Positions 12,110 to 23,620 of a DNA stretch of 64,000 nt are shown here, in pieces. Positions within the stretch are counted from its first letter, which is position 1; every line of letters begins with the position of its first letter. The notes below the pieces were generated by a model. It had not been told where the DNA came from. It saw only the letters and a list, made by a program, of their open reading frames with translations, and searched no databases. Made by a program: the position numbers and the translations under genes. This DNA comes from Larimichthys crocea (taxonomy: Eukaryota; Chordata; Actinopteri; Sciaenidae): positions 62,001 to 126,000 of the forward strand of contig NW_020852928.1 in assembly GCF_000972845.2 (NCBI RefSeq). Reading direction: 5' to 3'.

Positions 12110-12299
12110 GGTGTTAGTTAGCTCAGTTGGTAGAGCATCTGCCCCATGTACAAAGGCTCAGTCCTTGCTGTGGAAGCCCAGGGTTTGAATCTGACCTGTG
12201 GCTCTTTGCTACATGTCATTCCCCATCTCTCTCTCCCCACATTCCTGTCACTCTTCAGCTGTCTCTGTCAATATAAAGTTTGAAAAGGCTAAAAAAATC
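12110..12299 (+). mobile_element. tRNA-derived SINE
   Basis: The head carries RNA polymerase III boxes: A box TTAGCTCAGTTGGTAGAGC at ~12117-12135 and B box GGGTTTGAATC at 12181-12191. A tail follows with TTTGCTACATGTCATTCCCC, CTGTCACTCTTCAGCTGTC and an A-rich end. A minus-strand relative is at 53255. An extra ~20 bases between the boxes and no full cloverleaf argue against a functional tRNA gene. Confidence 0.85.
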
Positions 12300-12976
12300 T
12301 TTAATAACATCACAGGTGTGTGTTCTAGTACTTCAGACTACACCCAGCAATGATGTCACATGCAGTGCTGTAGTGCCATGGTACATCACTGCTCAGCACT
12401 AGTTGATGGAGCAGGTCATATTTAGACTAGAAGAGGTTACTCTTTAAACCGTGTAACCAAACCTCAAACACAAGAAGAGTGAATCACCTGCTGCTATCAC
12501 CTGAGGTTCATTCTACTCTACACTCTTACAATGAGTCTCCCCAAAGAACAAATAGATAAAGAACTAGGATATGACCAGCCAATATATTTATGTATTTTCT
12601 AGACACGCCATAATTGCATTTTGTGAGCTCAATCAATTTATTAATTACAATAATAATGATTGTACTACTACTAATAATAAATTGAAGTTAAGATTGGGAA
12701 TGACCTGCAGACAATCTGTATTTCATACTTAAAATAACTGACTCACTTAACAGTAAGCGTATTCTGTCACTTCTTGTGTTACTGCCACGGTGCTCTCTGC
12801 TCTGCTCACTTAAACAGATTTTTGTATATTTTTCACATAAGCAGTTATCTACATATCTCTACACTATTGTTTACTATTGTTCTGTTTGTGCACGAACAGG
12901 TCTCTTAACTTTAGTAAGTACAATCCAAAAGTTTTACCAGTTTCTGTTAGTCACACTAACTAGCCTAGCCATAGCA

Positions 12977-13229
12977 ATGGCTTCTCTCTCCTCCTCTCTC
13001 TTCTCCTTTCTCTGGTCCCCTCCTCAATGTGACCAGTGATGACATGTTTAGCCGCATGTCGTCATTTCACCGCTGGCTGTCGAGGTGGTGTCCAGCAAAC
13101 GATGTGGGCTTCATAGATAATTGGACACCTTTCTGGGGAAAACCTGGTCTGATTAGGAGAGACGGCATCCATCCCACTTTGGATGGAGCAGCTCTCATAT
13201 CTAGAAACATGGCCAAGTTTATTAGCTGA
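12977..13229 (+). pseudogene. L2-like LINE ORF1 remnant (esterase-like C-terminus)
   Basis: A start ([11 protein letters not shown]) at 12977 is followed after a frame change by a segment starting near 13035 with [20 protein letters not shown] and, near its end, [16 protein letters not shown]. The D-x-x-H block (DGIHP) is the catalytic Asp/His of SGNH/GDSL-type esterase domains found in ORF1 of some CR1/L2 LINEs. The N-terminal zinc-finger/coiled-coil part and the esterase serine block are missing, apparently by internal deletion. Confidence 0.6.
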
Positions 13230-13456
13230 CCAAAACCATGTCGACAACCCAGAGTTGAGACCAGGAAGCAGAGCTGCAGTCTTACACGCTTCTCTGCGCC
13301 TCCATTAGAGCAGTGGCCCACCCAGTCCTTTAGTATAGAGACTGTGTCTGTCCCCCGTCCACCACATTATTTAAAGATAAAACAAACAGAAGAGGAGTTC
13401 ATCATAAAAACTTAATAAAAATTAAATCAACATCTCCCACAGTCCAAAATAAGAGA

Positions 13457-16234
13457 ATTAAATGTGGACTATTGAATATCAGGTCTTTGTCCTCTAAAGC
13501 TGTCTTAGTCAATAAATTAATATCAGACTATGATATTGATTTATTTTGTCTCACTGAAACCTGGCTGCAGGAGGATGAATATGTTAGCTTAAATGAATCC
13601 ACTCCTCCGAGTCATTATAATACTCATGTTCCTCGAAGTACTGGTCGAGGTGGTGGAGTTGGAGCCATATTTGACTCAAGTCTATTAATAAATCCTAAAC
13701 CTAAACTAAATTAGAATTGATTTGAAAGTCCTGTTCTTAGCCTCACTCACCCAACCTGGAAAACATCGCAGCCAATTTTATTTGTTACAGTATATCGAGC
13801 TCCAGGTCCTTATTCTGAATTTTTAATCTGAATTTGCATCAGGCTTGATCCTTAAAACAGATAAAGTAATTATTGTAGGTGATTTTAACATTCATGTGGA
13901 CAACCACAATGATAGTCTTAGTACTGCGTTTATCTCTCTATTAGACTCAATTGGCTTTTGTCAAAGTGTAAATAAACCGACTCATTGTCTGAACCACACT
14001 CTTGATCTTGTTCTTTCATATGGCATTGAAATTGATAATATAATAGTCTTCCCACAGAATCCTCTTCTGTCTGACCATTTTTTAATAACCTTTGAGTTCA
14101 TACTACCGGACTATAAGCCTTTGTGTAGAAGCTTCTACAGCAGATGTTTATCTGATAGTGCTGTAGCCAAATTTAAGGAAGTGATTCCTTCAGCATTGAA
14201 TCAAATGCCATGTCTAACTGTAACAGAGGACTTGTCTACTTCCTTTAGCCACCCACAAATAGACCATCTTGTTGATAGTATTACAGGCTCATTACGGACA
14301 ACTCTAGACTCTATTGCACCTCTGAAAAAGAAGATAATTAAACAAAGAAGGCTAGCACCATGGTATAGCCAGCAGACTCGTAAATTAAAGCAAGAGGCAC
14401 GTAAATCTGAACGCAAATGGCGTGCCACTAAACTGGAAGAATCTCATCTAGTCTGGCAAGATAATCTCAAAACATACAGGAAGGCTCTCCGTAATGCCAG
14501 AGCAGCCTATTACTCTTCTTTAATTGAGGAGAATAAGAACAACCCCAGGTTTCTCTTCAGCACTGTAGCCAGGCTAACAGAGAATCACAGCTCTACTGAA
14601 CCATCTATTCCTTTAGGTCTAAGTAGCAATGACTTCATGAGCTTCTTTAATGATAAGATTATAACTATTAGAGACAAAATCCATCACCTCTTGCCCTCAA
14701 CAGGCATTGATCTGCATTCTGATACAGCAAGTTTTGAAACAGCTGTAAAACCTGATATGTATTTAGACTGTTTTTCCCCCATCGACCTTCATCAAATAAC
14801 TTTAATCATTTCTGCAGCTAAGCCGTCATCCTGTCTCTTAGACTCCATCCCAACCAGGTTGCTCAAGGATGTTTTACCTGTAGTTAGTAATTCGTTATTG
14901 GATATGATTAATCTGTCTTTATTATCAGGATATGTACCACAGTCCTTTAAGGTAGCTGTAATTAAACCTCTTCTTAAAAAGCCCACTCTAGACCCAGAGG
15001 TCTTAGCCAACTACAGACCGATATCAAACCTTCCCTTTCTGTCTAAGATACTTGAGAAAGCTGTAGCTAATCAGCTGTGTGACTTTCTCCATAACAATAG
15101 TCTATTTGAGGATTTTCAGTCAGGATTTAGAGTGCATCATAGCACAGAGACCGCATTAGTCAAAGTTACAAATGACCTCCTAATGGCATCAGACAAAGGA
15201 CTCATCTCTGTACTTGTCCTGTTAGATCTTAGTGCTGCATTTGACACCATTGACCATCAAATTCTTTTACAGAGACTGGAACATCGAATTGGCATCAAAG
15301 GAACCGCCCTAAGCTGGTTTAAATCGTACTTTTTAGATCGATCTCAGTTTGTTCACGTCAATGATGAATCCTCCATGCAGACCAAAGTTTGTCATGGAGT
15401 CCCACAAGGTTCTGTACTTGGACCACTTCTATTCAGTTTATATATGCTTCCTTTAGGGAACATTATTAGGAATCACTCTATCAATTTTCATTGTTATGCT
15501 GACGACACCCAATTATATTTATCGATCAAGCCTGATGCAACCAATCAGTTAACTAAACTCCAAGCATGCCTTAAGGATATAAAAAGTTGGATGACCTACA
15601 ATTTTTTGATGTTAAATTCAGACAAAACTGAAGTTCTTGTAATTGGACCCAAACACCTCAGAAACTCTCTTTCTAGAGACTTAGTTACTTTAGACGGGAT
15701 CACCCTGGCCTCCAGCTCCACTGTAAAGAATCTTGGAGTTGTTTTTGATCAGGATTTGTCCTTTAACGTCCACATAAAACAAATTTCGAGGACTGCATTC
15801 TTCCACTTACGTAACATCGCTAAAATCAGACGCATTGTGTCTCAAGCGGATTCAGAAAAACTAGTCCACACATTTGTTACTTCTAGGCTGGACTATTGTA
15901 ACTCTTTGTTATCAGGCTGCTCTAATAAGTCTCTTAGGACTTTGCAGCTAATTCAGAATGCTGCTGCACGTGTTCTGACAGAGACCGAGATCAGGCACCA
16001 TCATATCTAAAAGCGCTCATAGTACCTTACTACCCCTCTAGAACGCTGCACTCTCAGGATGCTGGGTTCCTTGTGGTTCCAATAGTCTCCAAATGTAGAT
16101 TGGGAGCCAGAGCTTTCAGCTATCAGGCTCCTCTTCTGTGGAACAAACTACCTTTCTGGGTTCAGGAGGCAGACACGGTCAACACTTTTAAGAATAGACT
16201 TAAGACTTTCCTTTTTGATAAAGCCTATAGTTAG
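13457..16234 (+). pseudogene. L2-like LINE ORF2 (endonuclease + reverse transcriptase), frameshifted
   Basis: AP-endonuclease: NIRSLSS (Asn), CLTETWL (Glu), a YRAPGP block at ~13795 in another frame, VGDFNIHVD (Asp/Asn) and [10 protein letters not shown] (Asp-His). Reverse transcriptase: [30 protein letters not shown] (first catalytic Asp), [13 protein letters not shown] and YADDTQLY (catalytic DD). C-terminal [13 protein letters not shown] follows. Breaks: a stop/frame change between 13714 and 13845, so the long 721-residue frame has no genuine ATG start, and a deletion plus frameshift at ~15985-16015. The C-terminal part resumes in another frame (LGARAFSYQAPLLWNKLP) to the stop at 16232-16234. 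Not functional. Confidence 0.85.
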
Positions 16235-17120
16235 GGCTGGCTCAGGTCATCCCTTAGTTATGCTGCTATAGGACTAGACTACCCTCTCTCCCTGTCTGTC
16301 TGTCTCTTTCAGGGTTATGCCTAGCCAGGCACGGTATTGGTTGAAGATGCAGTCACATCTCCCTTACCGAAACCTCTCTCTCCCCATTACCACCACCATC
16401 TGTAAACATACATGTCTCATTAATGCATGTTACTAACTAAACTTCTTCCCTGGAGTTTCTGTGCTCTGTCGTCCAGCAGGTTCTCATGGATCGTGGCTGC
16501 TGCTGTGGTCCTGCATGACGTCCTCTACATATATTATTACTGTCATTATTGTTACCATATCTCCATTACAGTTTATAGTTAGTTCATGATTTGCTGCTGC
16601 TGTGCATCTGTGTCTCTATCTCTATCACAGGTTCCACTGCTACTGTAATCATTTTATCATTCATTGTAATTCATTGTCATTTTCTCATTCATTGTAATTG
16701 TACTATATGTTTGTGTTGATTTGTTCTGTACACGTGACATCCATTGCACGGCTGTCCGTCCTGGGAGAGGGATCCCTCCTCTGTGGCTCTTCCTGAGGTT
16801 TCTTACACATTTTTTTTCTGTTAAAGGTTTTTTGTGGGCAAGTTTTTCCTCACTGGAACCGAGGGTCTAAGGACAGAGGGTGTCACTCCCTGTACAGATT
16901 GTAAAACCCTCAGAGGAAAATGTACTTTGTGACTTTGGGCTATACAAATAAAATGTGATTTGATGTATGAACACACTTCACACTGTCAAACATAGTAGGA
17001 CAGAACATTTAGAGATTATTATGATAAATGTAACTGAAGGAAAGAAACATGTCTTTGGATTATCCACAGACAGACTGCTCAGTCCAATCTGTCCAGATAC
17101 TGTAAGGAAAAGGAACATGT

Positions 17121-17202
17121 GTGACTGATATGTCACTGGGGCAGGTAAAGGTGTCTGAGACGTGACTGATATGTCACTGGGGCAGGTAAAGGTGTCTGAG
17201 AC
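17121..17202. repeat. 41-bp tandem duplication
   Basis: The unit beginning GTGACTGATATGTCACTGGG occurs at 17121 and again at 17162 with no visible change. Function unknown. Confidence 0.85.
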
Positions 17203-17913
17203 CTTCAAGTCTTACAACATTTTGACACAGTTTAACTTCCCACAGCAATGGTTGATCATGTTTTATTCATGTGTAAACCAGCAGTGAACCAGCACACACA
17301 CTAACCTGGACCTTAGGAACGGAGCACATGGTCAGAGTGCCTGTCTATGTCACACACCACACCAACTGCACTAAAGGAAAACATTGATTTACAGCTGATA
17401 GACGTGACCTACATAATTATGAATCTCTAATGAACAACTCTTCAGTCATTATGCATCTAAGAAATATGTCATCTCTGTGGTGATGTTTGAGAGCATGGAT
17501 CACAATCTGAAATCAGCAGGCTGCAGAAGCTGTTCCATAATGATGTATGAAATGTTCTAGTCTCCATGCTGATTTCAGCTCTTACATGTTAACGACAGCT
17601 CACGTGCACAGGAAGACTTTTTTACAGTGTTTCAACATGGCAGAAGTGCATTTGTTACCTTTAGTCAAATCATTGTTGGAGACAGAATGCTGTGATATGC
17701 TTGCTTGGCATTTGGCACATATTATAACTGTGTATCAATAAAGAGCACAGGCACAAATTGGTCAACGTGGATAGTTGTATGTTCCTGTCCACTGTTTAAT
17801 TATGAACATATTCATTTAGCCACAGGTTGTGTACAAACACACATATGAAGTAAAAAGTCCATTTGTTTTGCAGAAGCAGAGTTTTTATTTTTCTGATCAC
17901 TGAACGTGGTCGA
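17203..17913. other. Intergenic, nothing recognised
   Basis: Only short unconvincing frames (for example 17547-17741). No repeat boundaries seen. Confidence 0.4.
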
Positions 17914-18035
17914 ACCGAGGGTCTAAGGACAGAGGGTGTCACTCCCTGTACAGATTGTAAAGCCTTCAGAGGAAAATGTACTTTGTGACTTTGGGCTATA
18001 CAAATAAAATTTGATTTGATTTGATTTTGATTTAA
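17914..18035 (+). mobile_element. 5'-truncated L2-like LINE tail
   Basis: Near-identical to the last ~120 bp of the element at 12.7-17 kb (ACCGAGGGTCTAAGGACAGA through GGGCTATACAAATAAAATTT), ending in GATTTGATTT repeats. Confidence 0.85.
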
Positions 18036-19083
18036 AGTAGTCTTAAGTCTTGATGGTGTATGAACTCAAACCGATGCTGCCTCAATGTTCAACCTGCAAT
18101 TGTTGACAGTAATTATTTTGGTGAAATGTACAAGACAAAATGTGTAGGCAGTTCAACAAGTGGCTTGATCAGATAGGTGGACGGTAAAGGCACATTTGAG
18201 TCAGCTCTATTGCTACGAGGACCAACAGGCCCACACCTTCAAACAGCTGGAAAAAATCTTCACACCACTGATCCACACCAAAAAACATGACCATATTAAA
18301 ACTGTCCTTAAAAATCCTTATTTCACTCTTCCCTCATTGCTTGTTGTCTTGACTGTCAGAATATTTTTATGATAGCTGACGATATAGAATATTAACAAAT
18401 ACAGCACTCTCTTATTATTTACAGCTCTGATTATAAACCCATGTCAGTTATGATGAGGATTGTCTAATAGGAACATAGTAACCTGCAAAGTCAGTTTTGC
18501 TTTATAAAGTTTTCCCTTTTTAGATGCAAAGATTCCTGCTCTCTTGGCTCTTCTTCTGATAAATAATAACTATGATCGTCCATTTGTCTAAATTTACCTT
18601 CTCAAACTTCTAACAAAGCCAAACACTTCTCCCTCTATGTCACATCTGTCCTTATCTTAATTCTCTTCACATATTTCATTTCATGCTACGTTGGCAATAT
18701 AGTGGCGCAACGTGGTCTTCACCACCCTTTATCCATCTGGTTTACTGTAACAAACATGGCACTGCAAGATGTGGATGCTGTATATTTTCGACCCATAGTA
18801 TATGTAGATGAAAAGGCTATAGGCCTTATATGTTTATAAGGTATAAACATAATGATTTGTTCATAAGGTGTTTATATATCATAGAAAACATAGATATGTG
18901 TGTTATGTTGCATTTCTGCCCAAAAATCACACTGGACCTTTAACCCTCATTCAAATGGACGTCTGTTACACACTACTTTCATGGATAAGGAAAACAAAAA
19001 TAAACAGATTAAACTCGTTCAATTATCCACACTCACCACACATCAGTTAATTTCCTTCAGCTCACTGGCAACCTTTTTATAAC
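18036..19083. other. Intergenic with one decayed MITE end
   Basis: At 18928-18945 the motif CACACTGGACCTTTAA is the complement of the AAAGGTCCAGTGTG terminus found at 23079 and 25548, so a further reverse-oriented copy probably ends here. The left border could not be placed. The rest shows nothing recognisable. Confidence 0.45.
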
Positions 19084-20325
19084 CCAAGTTAAAGGAATAG
19101 TTCACCATATTCACACAGCGGCCATTTTGCTCTGGATGGAGATATTTTTGGAACTGACTACATAACCAGACATGATGCCTATTCAGTCCAATGAGAATGA
19201 ATCACCTAGTGCCAACACCAAAAAAGTTTTCTATTTTACAGGTTTACTCCCTCATATCTTTACTGAATACAAGCAGTGTTTTTCTCACTGGTCCGGCCTG
19301 TTCAGACTGCTCAAACTTTACTTTGTGATGATGTCACAAATTTTTAAATGGAGAAGAGTTTAACAAATATGAAATCAAAAAAGCTCTAAAAGAGATTGAT
19401 CTTGTTTGCAGCTGGAGGTGTCAACAGTTTTACAGACATCTCCTTTATGATGGCGGGTCTGTTATTCTAGCAGGAGAATTTTTCACTGCAGTAGCACAAG
19501 TGGACATATCCAGGTATCCGAGTGTGACGTAGAAGGGAAAATGGCCACCATGTACACAATATGTATCTGTATCATACAACAGGTTTCCTACCCCGCCCAG
19601 CACCTCTGTGCAGCATCACTGTCTACAGTGTCGGCTGCTAGATACAGTTAGTAAGCCTGGCAACCTTACTGTAATAACTTCATGAAGCTGTGCACAGATG
19701 CTGCACTGCCTGTTGTGTATAAAAAAAACACTCCCAACAGGTAACTGGAACTACACATTTTTCTATTTTAGAACAGAAAAAACAATTACAAGGTGCTCAG
19801 TCAGCTTTGGAGGCTGTTATCCTAAAGTGTTGAAGGCTCCTGACTACAGCTCCTCAACACACACGTGATGTGACTGATGTTGTTCCTCTAATCTCACAGA
19901 AAGAAATATGTAAATACTTCCCAAAATGTTTAAAAATAGAGGCAGGATGATTCTGATCATCTGACTGACTGGATCCACATTACGTCATGAGAACGTGTGT
20001 CAGAACCTGTCAGGATCCAGACAGCAACAAGTCAGTGTTTGCTAACAGTGCCGAGTCTGACGTGTGGTAAATCAGAGACACTACATGCAGGGATTCAACA
20101 CACTCTGGGTTCAGATTCAATTCTGTCAATAGGTTTCAGGAGCTGTTAGTTTTACGACATTAAACTTCAAAACCTGATTTTCTGATTTATTAAATTCTGA
20201 CACAGATAACATCTCCAGATACTGACTCATTCGAGAAAACGACGTGCAGCGTCTCTGCACACAATCACATTCACACCCATGAACACAAAACAGACACACA
20301 TGCACTACGCACAAACAAACAGATG
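19084..20325. other. Intergenic, possible unplaced repeat
   Basis: Begins with TTAAAGGAATAGTTCACC at ~19090, a motif I associate with terminal sequences of common fish repeats, but I could not find the partner end. No genes seen. Confidence 0.3.
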
Positions 20326-20404
20326 CACGCGCGCACACACACACACGCGCGCGCGCGCACACACACACACACGCACGCACGCACACACACACACACACAC
20401 ACAC
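20326..20404. repeat. Compound (CA)n/(CG)n microsatellite
   Basis: Alternating CA with embedded CGCGCG and ACGC units, a potential Z-DNA former. It lies directly beyond the donor of the candidate gprin2 first exon. Confidence 0.9.
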
Positions 20405-20455
20405 AGACAGAGAGAGGAGAAAAGAGGTTTCCGACATTTCCATCCACCATCTTAC

Positions 20456-20765
20456 CTTTCACAGTGAAATACTTGCTGCTCAGCCTCTATCCTCCCTTCT
20501 GTCCTCTCCCTTGCAGATGAATCGGGTGATGGGTGCAGTTCCTTAGAAAGCCTTCATCCTCCTCCTCTTCTTCCCCCTCCTCCCCCTCCTCCTCCTCCTC
20601 CTCACATCCACAGGTGACCTCTCCCTTCCTCCCTCTCTCTCTCTATCTTTAACTCCACTCCATTCACTGAGCTGCTTGCGATCCCTCTCTGCTCTCCTCC
20701 ACAGCCTCCTCTTCTCTCCCGCCTTTTGTCTCAGCAGCCCCTCAGCTGTGAACAAGATGGAGGAG
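20456..20765 (-). other. gprin2: Candidate non-coding first exon of gprin2
   Basis: On the minus strand this purine-rich segment (GGA/GAGA repeats) ends in a strong donor: AAAG at 20459-20456 followed by GTAAGATGG. No other minus-strand gene begins nearby and gprin2 needs a spliced 5' UTR, with an acceptor at 11424-11423, so a ~9-kb intron is plausible. Inference only; the 5' boundary is a guess. The polypyrimidine/polypurine run at 20540-20720 could also be a simple repeat. Confidence 0.35.
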
Positions 20766-21493
20766 ACCTTGGGATAATCCTCTTGTACATCTGATTACAA
20801 ATGTGAGGATGCAATCTTCAAATCCCTGCTGTGTAAGAGAGCGAGTGGAACTGGTTAGTGGTAGGCTTATCCGGCTGTAGTGGGAGACGAATGGAGGGGG
20901 GTGGGGGAATGATGAGAAGAGATAGTCAGGCATCCAACGTCACTATTCCTCCACCTGGGGAGAGGGGAGCAGGACTGATGCATGAATGAATGTGTGTACT
21001 TGAGAGAGAAGAAAGAAAAAAGCCGCTTCCTGTCTCTTTGTCTCTGTTCTGCACTCCTTCCTCTTGTCTTCGCTCACGTCCACACTCGGTTCCACTGAAC
21101 TCAGTCACTGGTTCAGTTTCACACTGTTGTTCTCTCGCTCAACCTCCCTATAACCCTCCCACCAATACCAACCCACTCTATCACTATCCCTGTTGCTATG
21201 GAAACTGCAGTACTCAATGGGTGTGTGTGTGTAATTGTGTGTTTTTCAGCCGGCAATGAGACAACAAATCATCTGGGAACTGTTCATGTTTGTGGTTGAT
21301 TCAGCCGCAGACGGTTTCACACAGGAACTCATTTACATATATGTCAGGAAACATACAGGGAACAAATGTGATGAGCACAGGCTGCAGACAACGTAGACAT
21401 AGTCTGTGTGATGTCACTCACAGGTTTGTGATGAAGGAAATCTAAATATGGTCAAACAGGAGGAGACCTAGGTGGAGCTAAGCTTCAGGTAGT
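20766..21493. other. Possible promoter-side DNA, nothing recognised
   Basis: Sits immediately upstream (minus-strand sense) of the candidate gprin2 exon. Contains pyrimidine-rich stretches but no recognised TATA box, GC box cluster or gene. Confidence 0.3.
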
Positions 21494-21724
21494 GTTAAAT
21501 GGACTGTACTTATATATCTCCTTTCTAGTCTTCCGACCACTCAAAGCGCTTTACAGTATGTATCTCATTCACACACATTCACACACTGATGGTTCAGCCT
21601 TCAGGAGCAATTTGGGGTTCAGTATCTTGCCCAAGGACACTTCCACATGCAGACTGGAGGGGACTGAACCACCCATCATCTGATTAATGGACGACCCGCT
21701 CTACCTCCAAGCCACAGCCACCCC
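21494..21724 (-). mobile_element. tRNA-derived SINE, reverse orientation
   Basis: On the minus strand the head reads GGTGGCTGTGGCTTGGAGGT AGAGCGGG (A-box region) and GGTTCAGTCCCC (decayed B box), followed by CCTTGGGCAAGATACTGAAC and TTGAGTGGTCGGAAGACTAG, a common fish SINE body. A badly decayed plus-strand relative lies at 49215-49335. Confidence 0.7.
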
Positions 21725-21874
21725 ATCCATAGTTGACTGTGATCAGTTGTGATGCCTGTCAATCATGTAAATATATAAGCCAAAACATGTTAATTTCAAA
21801 CATGAAATTCAGTTCCCATCTTCTCGCTTTATCTAATCTGGTCAAACCTTGACAAGCAAAATCAGCTTTCCACT

Positions 21875-21920
21875 GGATGGATGGATGGATGGATGGATGG
21901 ATGGATGGATGGATGGATGG
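21875..21920. repeat. (GGAT)n microsatellite
   Basis: About 11 perfect tetranucleotide units. Confidence 0.95.
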
Positions 21921-21994
21921 TTGACAGATGTTGAAAGGTGTATGAGCCCAGAGCTTGATGGTGTCTGTAGTCTCAGTCTGTTAGGTGAAGCGTG

Positions 21995-22500
21995 AGGCTT
22001 CATCTCCCAGCCCCCTGCTGTCCTGTCGCAGAGGAGAGCAGTCACACAGAGATGGCAGCTGGCAGAGAGAATCTCATGCAGTGGTCCTTGTCACAACAGA
22101 GCTGGATCAGTCTGGTACTGAATGTGCCCCGCTGTTTGACCAGAAGGTTGTCAAGAGGTCGTGAGGCATTTTCCATGCAAAAAAACTGTGTACATCATCT
22201 TCTTCACCACCACTGTCGGCTCCAGGGTAGTTCCCAGAACGACTCTGATGCCACTGCCTCAGCACATTGCAGAAAAGAAAATTGTTCTTGCAAGAACAGA
22301 GTGAAGATCTCCAACATCATATTGCACACATTAAAGGAAGTAGGGTCTGCTCTGTCTCTTCTTCTGTGTTACATTTCCGGTTCAGTCTGCTGTCAAGGTG
22401 ACCTCCAAAGTATTGGTATGTATCCACCACGTCCACCTCTTCTCCCAGAAAATACTCCTGAAGTCTATAATCATCTCCTTGAATTCAGTCACATTTAGGA
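21995..22500 (-). pseudogene. LINE ORF2 C-terminal fragment
   Basis: Minus-strand translation, with stops and frame changes, gives LNVTEFKEMIIDFRS, then a TLEVTLTAD / GNVTQKKRQSRPYFL region, LARTIFFSAMC and TRLIQLCCDKDHCMRFSLPA. These follow the order of the post-RT C-terminus of APE-type fish LINEs (K-E-hIIDFR, then QSRLYFLRKL, then SxFFxxxCWG, then SFLPxA). Inactive. Confidence 0.6.
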
Positions 22501-22659
22501 GTAAATGGTCACACGCATTACATTCACCCATTCATACAAGATGCCATCTGCTTATTATATATTCATTAATGAATTCCATGACTGTGTTTAGTTTGGCCAA
22601 GAGGTGAAATAAGAAACAAGAACAGAGGGCAAAGAACAGAGCCCTGAGGTTCTCCACAT

Positions 22660-22960
22660 GTCACACCAGAAAATGTTTATGTGGATTTATCGATACCATT
22701 TCAGATGGACTGAGGTGAAGTGGAAAACTGTCCTCTGTTCTGATGAGTCCACATTTGAAATTCTGTTTGGAAATCATGGACCCTGTGTCCTCTGGGCTAA
22801 AGAGGAGAGGGACCATCCTGCTTGTTATCGGCAAACAGTTTAAAAACTAGCATCTATGATGGTATGGGGGTGCATTAGTGCACATGGCATGATGGGTAAC
22901 CTGCACATTTGTGAAGAACAGCATGGCTCAATGTGGTCAAAGAGTCCAGGTGCTAAACAG
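22660..22960 (+). pseudogene. Tc1-like transposase fragment
   Basis: Reads WTEVKWKTVLCSDESTFEIL (the first catalytic Asp block of Tc1 transposases, VLWSDE) and, after a stop, MMVWGCISAHGM (the VMVWGC block). The second Asp and the Glu are lost. Only a scrap of the DDE domain remains. Confidence 0.75.
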
Positions 22961-23078
22961 AACCACCTGCTGTCCAGACTTGAAATGAAATGCTGAAATC
23001 AAATAAGAATGTGAACGCATCCCACATTAACGATTACAAAGACTCCTCAGTTCACAGACCACTCACAGAATGTTGTTA

Positions 23079-23365
23079 AAGGTCCAGTGTGTCAGATTTA
23101 GGGGGCTCTGTTTACAGAATATAATATTCATAACTCTGTTTTCATTAGTGTTTAACCACCTGAAAATAAGATAATTATGTTTTTTGTTACTTTAGAATGA
23201 ACCTTTTATACCTACAGACTCTTAGGGTCCCCTTCTATGGAGTGGAGCTGATGAGCAGCATCAGGAAGTTATGTGATATCTTGTTTTTCACAGTAGATAA
23301 GCAGATTGATCAGATCTGATTTAATTTAGGAATCATTTGCCTTTACAGACACGTACAGCTGAGCT
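23079..23365 (+). mobile_element. MITE with AAAGGTCCAGTGTGT end
   Basis: Starts AAAGGTCCAGTGTGTCAG and contains CATAACTCTGTTTTCATTAG and CACCTGAAAATAAG. A second copy at 25548-25925 matches it in inverted orientation. Non-coding. Confidence 0.7.
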
Positions 23366-23374
23366 CTCTCTCTC

Positions 23375-23620
23375 TCTTTAACTGGTCATGGTGGATGACT
23401 GTCTACCAATGAGCCTTGTTTGGGTCTGCTCGAGGTTTCTGCCTGTTCAAAGGAAGTTTTTCCTCGCCACCGTCATTAAGTGCTTGCTCATGGTGGAACT
23501 GTTATGAAGAGTACGGTCTAGACCTGCTCTGCATGAAAAGTGTCATGAGATAACTGAAGTTATGATATTATGCTATATAAATAAAAATGAATTCAAGTGA
23601 AATTAATTGAATTGACTGAT
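23375..23620 (+). mobile_element. LINE 3' tail (second L2-like family)
   Basis: Contains GGTTTCTGCCTGTTCAAAGG AAGTTTTTCCTCGCC and ends TATATAAATAAAAATGAATT with a repeated AATTGAATTG tail, the usual 3' UTR form of fish L2-like elements. No coding part left. Confidence 0.6.

Larger units (their letters stand above)
12750..16966 (+). mobile_element. L2-like LINE, nearly full span but broken
   Basis: Non-LTR retrotransposon with an ORF1 remnant ending in an esterase-like segment (12977-13229), an ORF2 with AP-endonuclease and reverse transcriptase (13457-16234), and a 3' UTR ending GGGCTATACAAATAAAATG followed by TGATTTGATG, the short tandem tail typical of L2-like elements. The left boundary is approximate. 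ORF1 seems to have lost most of its middle and ORF2 has frame breaks, so the copy is dead. A truncated sister tail lies at 17914-18035. Confidence 0.88.

Noticed and set aside
12110..12200. Functional tRNA gene
   Set aside because: A and B boxes are present but the interval holds extra sequence, no acceptor stem or cloverleaf forms, and the sequence continues as a SINE body.
13845..16010. 721-codon intact host gene
   Set aside because: It is the RT part of a LINE, lacks an ATG start, and upstream and downstream parts lie in other frames.
20126..20520. Cys/Val-rich and His/Thr-rich proteins
   Set aside because: Translations of the CA/CG microsatellite in several frames.
20543..20755. Arg-rich 70-codon protein
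   Set aside because: Translation of a GGA-rich stretch; no start context or homology.
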